The position numbers and the translations under genes were made by a program. DNA of 64,000 nucleotides from a virus. Below the pieces are notes generated by a model. It had not been told where the DNA came from, did not search any database, and saw only the letters and a list, made by a program, of their open reading frames with translations. The DNA is taken from positions 1 to 64,000 of the IMG/VR virus record IMGVR_UViG_3300045741_000389. The stretch is one strand, 5' to 3'. Shown here piece by piece: positions 55,075 to 63,137 of the stretch; position 1 is the stretch's first letter, and each line of letters begins with the position of its first letter.

Positions 55075-56207
55075 TGGCATACAATCTTGGTTGGCTTTCA
55101 AACTCACCGATTCCGGCTTGGATCGGGCCTGTCAATCAGTGGACGGGCATCAACAGTAGTTCGCTTACTGGCAGCGGCGTCGGCTGGTCCGGGACCGCTC
55201 CTGGCGGAACAGGCAACTACGCTGAGGTCATCGACTCGTGGGGCGATATGATCGTCAACACGAAGGGCCTCTACATCGGTGCCAACTTCGTGAGCGGCGT
55301 CTTCTTGGTTGTCCATGGCGGCGGGCACGGAAACTATGCGGGCGATGAGGTGTACGCCTTTGGCCCTCTGGACGGTAACTCGCCAAGTTGGTCGCGTCTG
55401 CGTGATCCTGCAATTCCAGCGCCGTCCGGTGTTGGCGAGGACGGGTCAGGAAACCCGGTCTCGACGCACACCTACCAGTCGATGGTGTACATCGGCAACG
55501 GCGCAAACAACGGAATGCTGCGTATTGGCGGGGCCGCCACCTACCCGAGCGCGGGCTCGACTCTGCTGTCGCATTACTACGACTTCACCGTCGCCAGCCC
55601 AAACACGAATCAGCCTTGGAGCAAAAAAGCCGATGCTCTTGGCCCTGCCGATGTTTGCGCACTTGATCCGGTCAACAACAATATCTGGAGCCACTCGCAC
55701 AACCTGGGCGGCAACGGCAACAACGTCCAGTTCTACAGCGTCGGGAGCAACACATACGACAGCGTTGGCTTCAAGAGCCCAAGCTTCGGTTCGCTGACGG
55801 CTTCAAGCGCTATTGACTACACGCGCAACGTGTGGGCCATCTATGGCGACAGCGGGTTGAACTTCCTCACCACGCAGGCGAGTTTCTCGGGCTTTTCGGC
55901 CGACTACACGACGCCAACGGTGAGTGGCACGGCGCCCAACTCGGGAGGTCGCAAGGGCATTTTGTATGACCCTGTGGACGATCAATTCGTCGTGTGGGAC
56001 GACGGCGGCAAGAAGCTGTGGTTTTTGAAAAACACGGCTGGCTCATGGGCTTGGACAAACACGACGCCAGCGAGCGGTGCGATACCCGGTGCGGCCGCTG
56101 CGTCTGGAATTTTCGGGAAATTCCGCTACGCTGTGATAGGCGGCGCTCGCGGTTATCTCTTGCTTCCGTCTTCCGGCTCTAACGTCTTCTTCTACAGGGC
56201 TGGGTAA
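55074..56207 (+). CDS. Kelch-like beta-propeller virion protein
   Basis: 377 residues from ATG 55074, overlapping the fibre stop by one base. Repeated blades with GG and aromatic spacing: FLVVHGGGHGNYAGDEVYAF, HTYQSMVYIGNGANNGMLRI, NNNIWSHSHNLGGNGNN, DYTRNVWAIYGDSGLNFL, GILYDPVDDQFVVWDDGGKK. Such six- or seven-bladed propellers are used as receptor-binding or glycan-binding phage proteins. Context beside the fibre supports a host recognition role. Confidence 0.65.
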   Translation: MAYNLGWLSNSPIPAWIGPVNQWTGINSSSLTGSGVGWSGTAPGGTGNYAEVIDSWGDMIVNTKGLYIGANFVSGVFLVVHGGGHGNYAGDEVYAFGPLDGNSPSWSRLRDPAIPAPSGVGEDGSGNPVSTHTYQSMVYIGNGANNGMLRIGGAATYPSAGSTLLSHYYDFTVASPNTNQPWSKKADALGPADVCALDPVNNNIWSHSHNLGGNGNNVQFYSVGSNTYDSVGFKSPSFGSLTASSAIDYTRNVWAIYGDSGLNFLTTQASFSGFSADYTTPTVSGTAPNSGGRKGILYDPVDDQFVVWDDGGKKLWFLKNTAGSWAWTNTTPASGAIPGAAAASGIFGKFRYAVIGGARGYLLLPSSGSNVFFYRAG

Positions 56208-56875
56208 TGGCAATTACTCAGGACGGCAGTCAGGCGCAGGGCACAACCAGCGTAACGCGCACGTTCACGGCTGGCGCGCTTGGCGTTCTGCATTGCAAGT
56301 GGGAAGGCGGCGCGACACCTTCGACCAGTTTCAGCGACGGCACGAATACGTGGACGCGCCTGGGATTCGCCAACAGCACGCAAAGCGGAAGCCAGCCGGG
56401 TAACGCGATCTTTTACTGCCTGTCGATGACGTCAGGCTCTAGAACGATTACTCCGACGTTTTCCGCTGGTACGCCGACGTTTCAGCGCACCGAGTGCGAG
56501 TCGTTCATATCCGGCACCGGATCATGGGTAACTGATCTAGGCTTTGTATCGTCCGAAGATAACGGCGGCGGCGGAGGCGGGCACACCTATACCATGGCGG
56601 CCAATACCGTCGCGGCGAACAGCGTCTCAGTCTTTTGCGTCTCTGAGTTCAACTCGCTTGCAACACTGACAAGCACGGGCGGTTCTCCGGCTTTCACGGT
56701 CACGGCGGGTATCAACGCTGACAGCTTCATGGTGTGGCTTATCTCGGCCACATCCCAGTCGGTCACCCCGGGCGCAACGGTTGCAAGCGGGTGGACTCGC
56801 GCCGTAGAATCTTCAGCATCATTCAAAGAAGATACAGGCATTTCAAACAATCAACTGGCCTGGATCAAGGCATGA
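56207..56875 (+). CDS. Beta-rich virion protein, probable tail or host-recognition component
   Basis: 222 residues from ATG 56207, overlapping the previous stop by one base. VTRTFTAGALGVLHCKWEGG, FSDGTNTWTRLGFANSTQSG and SVFCVSEFNSLATLTSTGGS resemble short extracellular beta-sandwich proteins. It overlaps the glycosyltransferase gene by 4 bases. Not assigned to a specific family. Confidence 0.5.
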   Translation: MAITQDGSQAQGTTSVTRTFTAGALGVLHCKWEGGATPSTSFSDGTNTWTRLGFANSTQSGSQPGNAIFYCLSMTSGSRTITPTFSAGTPTFQRTECESFISGTGSWVTDLGFVSSEDNGGGGGGHTYTMAANTVAANSVSVFCVSEFNSLATLTSTGGSPAFTVTAGINADSFMVWLISATSQSVTPGATVASGWTRAVESSASFKEDTGISNNQLAWIKA

Positions 56876-57597
56876 AACCTCAGCTCTTCTCCCCCTCCGT
56901 GGCGGGGTACCACAACGACCACATCGAAGAGACGCAAATCCGCCTGATGAAAGGTGGCAGCTGGAAGATGCAGCGCGTCGTGGTGGTGATCCCAGCCGGC
57001 GCCACCATCCCTTCGAAAGCGTATCTGACGCACCGCTCACTCTACTTTCCGCCCAACCAGCCCAGCCACTGGGTGCTGGCGCAGGGTTACGAGGTTGGCG
57101 AGGCGTACTCCAATGCACTCGAGGCGATCCTCGCAGAGCCGACGCTGACCGAGTGGGAGTACCTGCTCACCATTGAGCACGACAACCTGCCGCCGGCCGA
57201 CGGCGTGGTCAAGCTGATCACACAGATGGAAGCGCACCCGGAGTTCGCCTGCATCGGTGGGCTCTACTTCACCAAGGGTGAGGGCGGTGTGGCGCAGATC
57301 TGGGGCGATCCCAAGGACCCCAACCTCAACTTCCGCCCGCAGGTGCCTGACATCAACGGCGGCCTGGTCGAGTGCTGCGGTACTGGCATGGGGTTCAACC
57401 TCTGGCGACTCAGCATGTTCAAGGATCCCAAGCTGCGCCGGCCCTGGTTCAAGACGCTGAACGGCGCCGAGGGCACGGGCATCGGCACCCAGGACCTGTA
57501 CTTCTGGGGTGACGCCCGCAAGTACGGCTACCGTTGCGCGATCGACTGCTCGGTTAAGGTCGGGCACTATGACGTCAAAGAAGACCTCGTCTGGTAA
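56872..57597 (+). CDS. Glycosyltransferase-like (GT-A) protein
   Basis: 241 residues from ATG 56872. MQRVVVVIPAGATIPSKAYL, EWEYLLTIEHDNLPPADGVV (EHDN at the DxD position), CIGGLYFTKGEGGVAQIWGD, NGGLVECCGTGMGFNLWRLS and GIGTQDLYFWGDARKYGYRC fit the GT-A fold seen in phage and bacterial family 2-type enzymes. It is followed at once by a methyltransferase. Target could be virion protein, hypermodified DNA or host surface sugar; none is proven. Confidence 0.7.
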   Translation: MKPQLFSPSVAGYHNDHIEETQIRLMKGGSWKMQRVVVVIPAGATIPSKAYLTHRSLYFPPNQPSHWVLAQGYEVGEAYSNALEAILAEPTLTEWEYLLTIEHDNLPPADGVVKLITQMEAHPEFACIGGLYFTKGEGGVAQIWGDPKDPNLNFRPQVPDINGGLVECCGTGMGFNLWRLSMFKDPKLRRPWFKTLNGAEGTGIGTQDLYFWGDARKYGYRCAIDCSVKVGHYDVKEDLVW

Positions 57598-57615
57598 GAC
57601 AAAGAAAGGGCAACC

Positions 57616-58239
57616 GTGAAGCTCGACATCGGGTGTGGGAAGAACAAGAAGGCCGGCTTCGTCGGCATCGATCAGTACGCCATGGACGGCGTCGATGGGG
57701 TGTGTGATCTGGGAGGTGCGCGCTGGATTTTTCGAGATGTTGCTGGGTTGCCGGCGGATTGTCTCGAACCTGAACATGAGCCATTCGCAGGCTACCAAGG
57801 GTTGATGCTCAAGGACAACGTCGTCGAAGAAGTGCACTGCTCGCACTTCTTGGAGCACCTGAGCGGCCTGCAGCGCGTCTATTTCTTCAACGAGTTGTAC
57901 CGCATCATGAAGCCGGGTGCGAAGGGCTTGTTCATCATTCCGCACTGGGCCAGCAATCGCGCCTACGGCGATCCCACCCACGCCTGGCCGCCGGTGTCCG
58001 AGATGTCGTTCTACTACCTGAAACGGGAGTGGCGTCTGGACCAGGGCAACGCGCCACATACCGACGTCAAGTGGAACCCGAATGGCTTCTCGTGCGACTT
58101 CGAGGTGACCTGGGGCTACGCGCTGCACCCGCTCATCGCACCGCGTCACCCCGAAGCGCAGCAGTGGATGCTGCAGTTCTACAAGGAGGCGGCGCAAGAC
58201 ACGCACGCCACCGTGACCAAGCTGCCGTTGCCGAAGTAG
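57616..58239 (+). CDS. Class I SAM-dependent methyltransferase
   Basis: 207 residues from GTG 57616, with AAAGAAAGGG upstream. KLDIGCGKNKKAGFVGIDQY is a clear motif I with the acidic D after strand 2, followed by the VEEVHCSHFLEHLSGLQRVY post-motif and MKPGAKGLFIIPHW. It closely follows a glycosyltransferase, which suggests that the two modify the same molecule, for example a methylated sugar. Class is certain; substrate is not. Confidence 0.85.
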   Translation: MKLDIGCGKNKKAGFVGIDQYAMDGVDGVCDLGGARWIFRDVAGLPADCLEPEHEPFAGYQGLMLKDNVVEEVHCSHFLEHLSGLQRVYFFNELYRIMKPGAKGLFIIPHWASNRAYGDPTHAWPPVSEMSFYYLKREWRLDQGNAPHTDVKWNPNGFSCDFEVTWGYALHPLIAPRHPEAQQWMLQFYKEAAQDTHATVTKLPLPK

Positions 58240-58245
58240 CTTTTC

Positions 58246-58710
58246 ATGGCCATCTCGTTGCTCCTGTACCGAGGCGGAGGCTCCGTGCAAACGGCGCACT
58301 CCGGCAACGTGCGCCTTTGGCTGATGGAGCTGTACGAGAAAGAGTTTGCTCAGGTTGAGCAGCGGCGTCGCGCGGAAGAACAAGGGTCTGCTCCTGCTGC
58401 AAAAGCTGCCGCTACTTCGAAGATCATAGCTCGAGAAGTGCGGCGTGAGATTCAACCGAAAATGCCGCCACCTGCCGTTGTCGAAGCTCGCAAAGAGCCC
58501 GCCCGGATTGTGGAGGTAAAGTCCGTTCCTTACGCAGCTCAGCGGCGGGCCGCAGCGGAGAAGCTGACCAAACAGATTCTGGCAGAGCTGGCGGCGCCGA
58601 AAGCGTTCCCGAAGATTCATGTTGTCGACTACGCGGCTGAACGTAAAGCCGCGTTCGAACGTGAGGAAGAAGAGCTCACTTTCCTCATGCTTTTGTCTGA
58701 GCTCGACTAG
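58246..58710 (+). CDS. Hypothetical Ala/Arg/Glu-rich protein
   Basis: 154 residues from ATG 58246. Long charged helices (LWLMELYEKEFAQVEQRRRA, PYAAQRRAAAEKLTKQILAE, VDYAAERKAAFEREEEELTF) separated by a Pro-rich linker suggest an extended assembly or scaffold-associated protein. No family recognised. Confidence 0.5.
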   Translation: MAISLLLYRGGGSVQTAHSGNVRLWLMELYEKEFAQVEQRRRAEEQGSAPAAKAAATSKIIAREVRREIQPKMPPPAVVEARKEPARIVEVKSVPYAAQRRAAAEKLTKQILAELAAPKAFPKIHVVDYAAERKAAFEREEEELTFLMLLSELD

Positions 58711-58719
58711 GAGAGCCAA

Positions 58720-58911
58720 ATGGCGGACTCGAAACTGATCCCTCAACACAAGCGTCTGGCCTCGGGAGCCGGCCCGGCCGGTCTCGGGTTTAAGAAGGGT
58801 GGCTCCGTCAAGGCGCCGCCGTCCAAGCCCACCCCGGGTGCAGTCAATCCGCTGCTGGGCTCGAAGATGAGCAACGGCATTCCCGGTATGAAGAAGGGTG
58901 GCAAGTGCTGA
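58720..58911 (+). CDS. Small Lys/Gly/Pro protein
   Basis: 63 residues from ATG 58720, with AGGAGAG upstream. GLGFKKGGSVKAPPSKPTPG and KMSNGIPGMKKGGKC; it shares the K(K)GGSV-type tag with other virion-region proteins of this phage. Ends overlapping the next GTG. Unknown, probably a minor virion or assembly factor. Confidence 0.55.
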   Translation: MADSKLIPQHKRLASGAGPAGLGFKKGGSVKAPPSKPTPGAVNPLLGSKMSNGIPGMKKGGKC

Positions 58912-59084
58912 GAAGCGTAGCCGCCGTCCAGCGAGTTGTCGAAGAGCAGCTCGAGCAGCTCAGAGTCAGTGTGTTCGAGCAACCCCCGAGTGACTGGGCT
59001 GGCTTTCAGAATCTTCTGGGCCGATACCAGGCACTTTCCAACCTCCGTGCGGAGGTGATCAATGAAGAGGAAACGGAACCATGA
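58905..59084 (+). CDS. 59-residue helical protein
   Basis: GTG 58905 to TGA 59084. VAAVQRVVEEQLEQLRVSVF, then DWAGFQNLLGRYQALSNLRA: a well-formed amphipathic helix protein. It overlaps both neighbours (7 and 4 bases), which closes an otherwise unexplained 170-base gap. Small helical proteins of this style lie near capsid genes in many phages. Confidence 0.65.
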   Translation: MLRSVAAVQRVVEEQLEQLRVSVFEQPPSDWAGFQNLLGRYQALSNLRAEVINEEETEP

Positions 59085-59266
59085 AGTTCAACGTGAAATT
59101 CCCCGATGGGCACGAAGAGCTGTGCGCACACAGCGCCGGCTCGCCCGAGCAGCTCGCCTCCTCCGGTTTCGGGCGCAAGCTCGACGAGATGGAAGCCGAG
59201 GGCTTCGAGATCAAGGTGGCCGAAGAGCTGGCCGCCGAAGCCAGCAGCGACAGCTCGCAGAGCTGA
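59081..59266 (+). CDS. Small acidic hypothetical protein
   Basis: 61 residues from ATG 59081 (ATGA overlap). MKFNVKFPDGHEELCAHSAG and an acidic helix GRKLDEMEAEGFEIKVAEEL. No family recognised; position suggests capsid assembly accessory. Confidence 0.55.
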   Translation: MKFNVKFPDGHEELCAHSAGSPEQLASSGFGRKLDEMEAEGFEIKVAEELAAEASSDSSQS

Positions 59267-59276
59267 TCGAGGCGCT

Positions 59277-59323
59277 CCAACAAGGTTGTTGGCCTGTGCG
59301 AAGCGAGCAGGTTCTCTCGCTTC
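59277..59323 (+). terminator. Palindrome and hairpin before the co-chaperonin gene
   Basis: ccaacaaggttgttgg (59277-59292) is a near-perfect 16-bp palindrome; gaagcgag (59300-59307) pairs with ctcgcttc (59316-59323), followed by only three T residues. This could be a weak terminator or a regulatory site separating the small genes from the capsid group. Confidence 0.4.
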
Positions 59324-59344
59324 TTTGAAATAAGGGGTTGCCGA

Positions 59345-59776
59345 ATGGCATCCGACAGCTATCTGACAGGGTTCGTTCAGCTTTCGATGGAAGCCGCGTT
59401 CCCGCCCGCTCCCGTGCCGGTGGAGCCCTTCGGAGGCCGCGTCGTCGTTCAGGTGATGCGTCTCAGCGGCAAGACCGCCGGTGGCATCCAGTTGGTCTCC
59501 GACACGCGTGACACCGTCAAGTGGAATCTGCAGGTCGCCAAACTGGTGGCTGTGGGGCCGCTGGCGTTCAAGAACCGCGAAACGGCACAACCCTGGCCCG
59601 AAGGAGTCTGGGCGAAGGTGGGGGACTTCGTTCGCATCCCGCGCTGGGATGGCGACCGGGTCGAGGTGAAGGTCAAGGACAGCGACGAGCCGATCATCTT
59701 CATCACGATGAACGACTCTCAGCTCCTGGGTCGTGTCCTCGGCGACCCACGCGAACAGCTGATCTACGAGCTTTGA
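59345..59776 (+). CDS. GroES-like (Cpn10-fold) co-chaperonin
   Basis: 143 residues from ATG 59345. PVEPFGGRVVVQVMRL, SGKTAGGIQLVSDT, NLQVAKLVAVGPLAF, VWAKVGDFVRIPRWDGDRVE match the GroES fold order: beta strand, KTAGGI loop (mobile loop region), VG strand and GD.V..P. It lies just upstream of the scaffold and capsid genes, as expected for a T4 gp31-type protein that adapts host GroEL to capsid subunits. Confidence 0.75.
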   Translation: MASDSYLTGFVQLSMEAAFPPAPVPVEPFGGRVVVQVMRLSGKTAGGIQLVSDTRDTVKWNLQVAKLVAVGPLAFKNRETAQPWPEGVWAKVGDFVRIPRWDGDRVEVKVKDSDEPIIFITMNDSQLLGRVLGDPREQLIYEL

Positions 59777-59788
59777 AAGGAAGCTGCA

Positions 59789-60835
59789 ATGGCCAACAAT
59801 GAAGACCGCCCGCTGACCATCGAAGAGCTGCAAGACGGCTCTGTGACGGTCGTCGACCCGCTGGAGCCCCAGGCGCCGAACACCCAAGGTGGTGGCGACC
59901 TGGCGGACCATGCGGACGACAGCGAACTGGATGCCCCCGCCGCGCCCGGCGGTGCGGAGCACCCCGAAGACGCCGCTGCGCTGGCCGGCGCGACCTCGGA
60001 CGCCGAGCGCGAAGCCATCCGCGAGCGCCGCCGGCAGGAACGCCGAGACAAGAAGGAAGCGGCGAAGCAGCGCGAGCAGTGGTTCAAGGATCAGCTGTCG
60101 CAGCGCGATCGCCTGATCCAGGAGATGAGTGAACGGCTGCGCGGCGTGGAAGATCGCACCATTCAGGCCGATCTGGTACAGCTCGACACCGCTATCCAGC
60201 GGGCGGACGGCGCACACCAGTACTACAAGAACATGGTGGCCGAAGCTACCAAGAAGCAAGACGGCAACGCTGTCGCCGAAGCGACCGAGGGCATGCTCCG
60301 CGCACGTGGGGAAGCCGAGCGGCTCAAGGCGGTGAAGCAGCAGGTGTCGGTGGCCGGCGCCCCGAAAGCGGCCACGGCTCCGCCGGACCCTGTCGTCGTC
60401 AGCAACGCGCAGGCCTGGGCCAATCGGAACAGCTGGTACGTGCACAACGGCGCGGACATGGACTCGCGCATCGCGCTGGCCATCGACCAGGACTTGGCTC
60501 GTACGCACGATCCGAGGCTGCCCAGCTACTGGGAGGAGTTCGACAAGCGTGTGGCGCAGTACCTGCCCCACCGCGCCCAGAAGAGCTATACTCCCGGCAG
60601 CCCCTCCGGTGAGCCGTCTACGACTGGTCGCTCGCCCGTAGCAGGAGGAGGCCGCAGTGCCGCAGGAGCTGGTGGAAGCTCCGCAGCAGGCAAAAGCGGC
60701 AACTCCTACACGCTATCGGCTGAGCGCGTCAAGGCTCTGAAGGACGCTGGCATCTGGGATGACCCAGTGGCTCGCGCCGATGCGATCCGCCGTTACCGCG
60801 ACTACGACCGCCAACAGACGAGCGCTCGCTCGTAA
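59789..60835 (+). CDS. Capsid scaffolding protein
   Basis: 348 residues from ATG 59789, preceded by GAAAGGAAG. Acidic, Ala/Pro-rich N-terminus, strongly charged central helix (REAIRERRRQERRDKKEAAK, REQWFKDQLSQRDRLIQEMS), then a Gly/Ser-rich linker near residues 265-305 and a short C-terminal helix (ERVKALKDAGIWDDPVARAD). This is the classic layout of podophage scaffolding proteins. It lies two genes upstream of the major capsid gene. Confidence 0.75.
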   Translation: MANNEDRPLTIEELQDGSVTVVDPLEPQAPNTQGGGDLADHADDSELDAPAAPGGAEHPEDAAALAGATSDAEREAIRERRRQERRDKKEAAKQREQWFKDQLSQRDRLIQEMSERLRGVEDRTIQADLVQLDTAIQRADGAHQYYKNMVAEATKKQDGNAVAEATEGMLRARGEAERLKAVKQQVSVAGAPKAATAPPDPVVVSNAQAWANRNSWYVHNGADMDSRIALAIDQDLARTHDPRLPSYWEEFDKRVAQYLPHRAQKSYTPGSPSGEPSTTGRSPVAGGGRSAAGAGGSSAAGKSGNSYTLSAERVKALKDAGIWDDPVARADAIRRYRDYDRQQTSARS

Positions 60836-60850
60836 CCCGGAGACGAAGCA

Positions 60851-61435
60851 ATGGCAACCAAGAAGACCCCCGGTGACGCGCGTCTGCGCGAAGACCTGGT
60901 TCGTGGCGACCGTGCTGGCCGTGCTCCGCGTGGTGAAGTCGAAAATGCGGAGCGTGAAGTATCGGAGCTGATGTCGGACGCCGAGCTGCGTGCGTCCATT
61001 CGCAGCGAGTTCACGCAAGAAGCCCTCCCGGCCATCAAGGCTCCTCCCGGCTGGCACTACTGCTGGTTGATCAACGGTTCTTCGTACGACCCGATTCAGA
61101 AGCGCATGCGCATCGGCTACCAGCCGGTCACGTACAGCGAGTTGGTCGACATGGGCTACAAGAACTTCGACCAGTACAAGGTCACCGGAGGCGACTTCGA
61201 CGGCATGGTGTCCTGCAACGAGATGCTCCTGTTCAAGATCACGCAGGAGCGCTACCAGGTCATCATGAGCGAGTTCCACCACTACATGCCTCTCGAAGAA
61301 GAGAAGGCGATTCGCGAGCGTGTGGAATCTGCGGCAGTCGAAGACCGCACGGGGAAGAAACTGCTCACTATCGACAAGGAAGACGAAGGCCTCAAGGACC
61401 TCGGCAAAGAGCCGGCGCTGAGCCCGTTCGTCTGA
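60851..61435 (+). CDS. Conserved structural-region protein
   Basis: 194 residues from ATG 60851. N-terminal basic helix, then RSEFTQEALPAIKAPPGWHY, CWLINGSSYDPIQKRMRIGY and FDQYKVTGGDFDGMVSCNEM, LLFKITQERYQVIMSEFHHY. Proteins like this are found between scaffold and capsid genes of phages with P22-like portals, function unknown to me. Probably head-associated. Confidence 0.6.
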   Translation: MATKKTPGDARLREDLVRGDRAGRAPRGEVENAEREVSELMSDAELRASIRSEFTQEALPAIKAPPGWHYCWLINGSSYDPIQKRMRIGYQPVTYSELVDMGYKNFDQYKVTGGDFDGMVSCNEMLLFKITQERYQVIMSEFHHYMPLEEEKAIRERVESAAVEDRTGKKLLTIDKEDEGLKDLGKEPALSPFV

Positions 61436-61463
61436 CGATCAGCAACCATTCGGAGAACCACAG

Positions 61464-62027
61464 ATGAGCGCCTCTTCGGCACCCTTCGGTTTCCGACCCG
61501 CCTACTTCCCCACCGGTCTGGACCGGGCCAAGAAGTACGCCGTCGCGTCCGCCTACAACACCGCGATGTACAAGGGTCAACCCGTCATCCTCAACACCAA
61601 CGGCACCGTCACGGTAGGCACGGCAGCAGCCGACCTGCTGGGCATCGCAGCCGGCTTCGAGTACATCGACACCCAAGGCAAGCCCTGGGTGAGCACCTTC
61701 TGGCCCGCCAGCCAGGCCGCACTGTCTGGCACCGTGCCGATCGCCTGGGTCTACGACGACCCTGGCATCGTCTACGAGGTGCAGTCCGATGGCAGCATCG
61801 CGCAGACCGCCGTGGGTGACCAGGCTGACGTCAGCAACGTGGGCAACAACTCGAACGGCCTCTCCACCTGCACGCTCAGCGCGACGCTGGCCGGTGCCGG
61901 TGTGCAGGCGCAGTTCCGCATCGTCGGCTTCAACCAGAACGTCGACAACGCCCCCGGCGACGCCTTCACCATCGTTCAGGTGCAGCTGGCCCGCAGCCAG
62001 TTCATCTCGAACAAGGTCGCCATCTAA
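61464..62027 (+). CDS. Head decoration / capsid-associated protein
   Basis: 187 residues from ATG 61464. FGFRPAYFPTGLDRAKKYAV, YKGQPVILNTNGTVTVGTAA and FRIVGFNQNVDNAPGDAFTI form a beta-rich protein typical of decoration proteins placed just before the major capsid gene. Function from position and style only. Confidence 0.55.
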   Translation: MSASSAPFGFRPAYFPTGLDRAKKYAVASAYNTAMYKGQPVILNTNGTVTVGTAAADLLGIAAGFEYIDTQGKPWVSTFWPASQAALSGTVPIAWVYDDPGIVYEVQSDGSIAQTAVGDQADVSNVGNNSNGLSTCTLSATLAGAGVQAQFRIVGFNQNVDNAPGDAFTIVQVQLARSQFISNKVAI

Positions 62028-62042
62028 GGGAGCAACAGCATC

Positions 62043-63068
62043 ATGAAGATCTTCACCTCCCTCTTCGCAGCCCTCGCGCTGGTGTTCACCGGCCTGGGCA
62101 ACCGCCTCCACGCAGCCCTCCTCGGCTACCTGCACAGCGCCGGTCTGGTGCTGGGCGCTGCGCCCATGCGCTCGACCGACTTCCGTGCCATCGTCGAACC
62201 GATCCTGAACAAGGCGTTCGACGGCGTGTACGACCAGCGCAAGGATGAGTACAAGCAGGTGTTCGCGGAAGAGACCGGCATTGCGCGGTCCTACCAAGAA
62301 GAGCCTGTGCTGTACGGCTTCCCGGCGGCGCCCGAGCTGCCGGACGGCATGCCGGTTACGTACCAACAAGGTGGCGTGCTCTACCAGAAGCGCTACCTCT
62401 ACAAGGTGTACGGCCTGGCCTTCGCGCTCACCAAGGTGCTCGTGGAAGACGGCGACGCGGTGCGCATCGGCAATACCTACTCGAAGCACCTCGCGCAGTC
62501 GATGATCGAGACGCTCGAGACGGTGACCGCCAACGTGCTGAACCGCGCCTTCAACGCCAGCTACCTCGGCGGCGACGGCGTGAGTCTGACGAACGCCAGC
62601 CACCCGATCGTCGGCGGCACGTTCAGCAACATCCTGGCCACCCCGGCTGCGCTGTCGCAGACCTCGCTGGAGCAGATGCTGATCCAGATCCGCCAAGCGG
62701 TGGACAACAACGGCAAGAAGATCCGGCTGTCGCCCAAGAAGCTGATCATCGCGCCGGGCAACGTGTTCCAAGCCGAGGTGCTGCTGAAGAGCGTGCTGCG
62801 CGCCGGCACCAACAACAACGACATCAACCCCGTCAAGTCGATGGGCGCGCTGTCGAACGACCCGGCCACGCTGAGCCGCCTGACGTCCGCCACGGCGTGG
62901 TGGATCCAGACCGACGCGCAGAACGGCCTGAAGGTGCTGTGGCGCCGCCGCATCGACGGCGGCATGGAAGGCGACTTCGAGACCGACTCGATGCGGTACA
63001 AGAAGACGGCCCGCTGGGCTGAAGGCTGGACCGATCCCCGCTGCGCCTACGGCACGCAGGGCGCCTGA
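62043..63068 (+). CDS. Major capsid protein
   Basis: 341 residues from ATG 62043, with AGGGAG upstream. STDFRAIVEPILNKAFDGVY, VTYQQGGVLYQKRYLYKVYG, LALTKVLVEDGDAVRIGNTY-type segments, ETVTANVLNRAFNASYLGGD and KLIIAPGNVFQAEVLLKSVL fit the gpT-like HK97-fold head proteins. The first 45 residues are hydrophobic (IFTSLFAALALVFTGLGNRL), unusual for a capsid protein, and might be removed or form an N-terminal arm. An ATG at 62166 would skip it but has no ribosome site. Confidence 0.75.
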   Translation: MKIFTSLFAALALVFTGLGNRLHAALLGYLHSAGLVLGAAPMRSTDFRAIVEPILNKAFDGVYDQRKDEYKQVFAEETGIARSYQEEPVLYGFPAAPELPDGMPVTYQQGGVLYQKRYLYKVYGLAFALTKVLVEDGDAVRIGNTYSKHLAQSMIETLETVTANVLNRAFNASYLGGDGVSLTNASHPIVGGTFSNILATPAALSQTSLEQMLIQIRQAVDNNGKKIRLSPKKLIIAPGNVFQAEVLLKSVLRAGTNNNDINPVKSMGALSNDPATLSRLTSATAWWIQTDAQNGLKVLWRRRIDGGMEGDFETDSMRYKKTARWAEGWTDPRCAYGTQGA

Positions 63069-63084
63069 ACGACCGACCGACGAC

Positions 63085-63116
63085 AGGCGCTCCTCAGCTC
63101 CGGCCGGGGAGCGCCT
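63085..63116 (+). terminator. Hairpin after the major capsid gene
   Basis: aggcgctcc (63085-63093) pairs perfectly with ggagcgcct (63108-63116), loop 14 bases, no long T tract. A terminator or mRNA-stabilising hairpin after a highly expressed gene is plausible. Confidence 0.5.
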
Positions 63117-63137
63117 AGTCACATCAGGAGCTACTAC

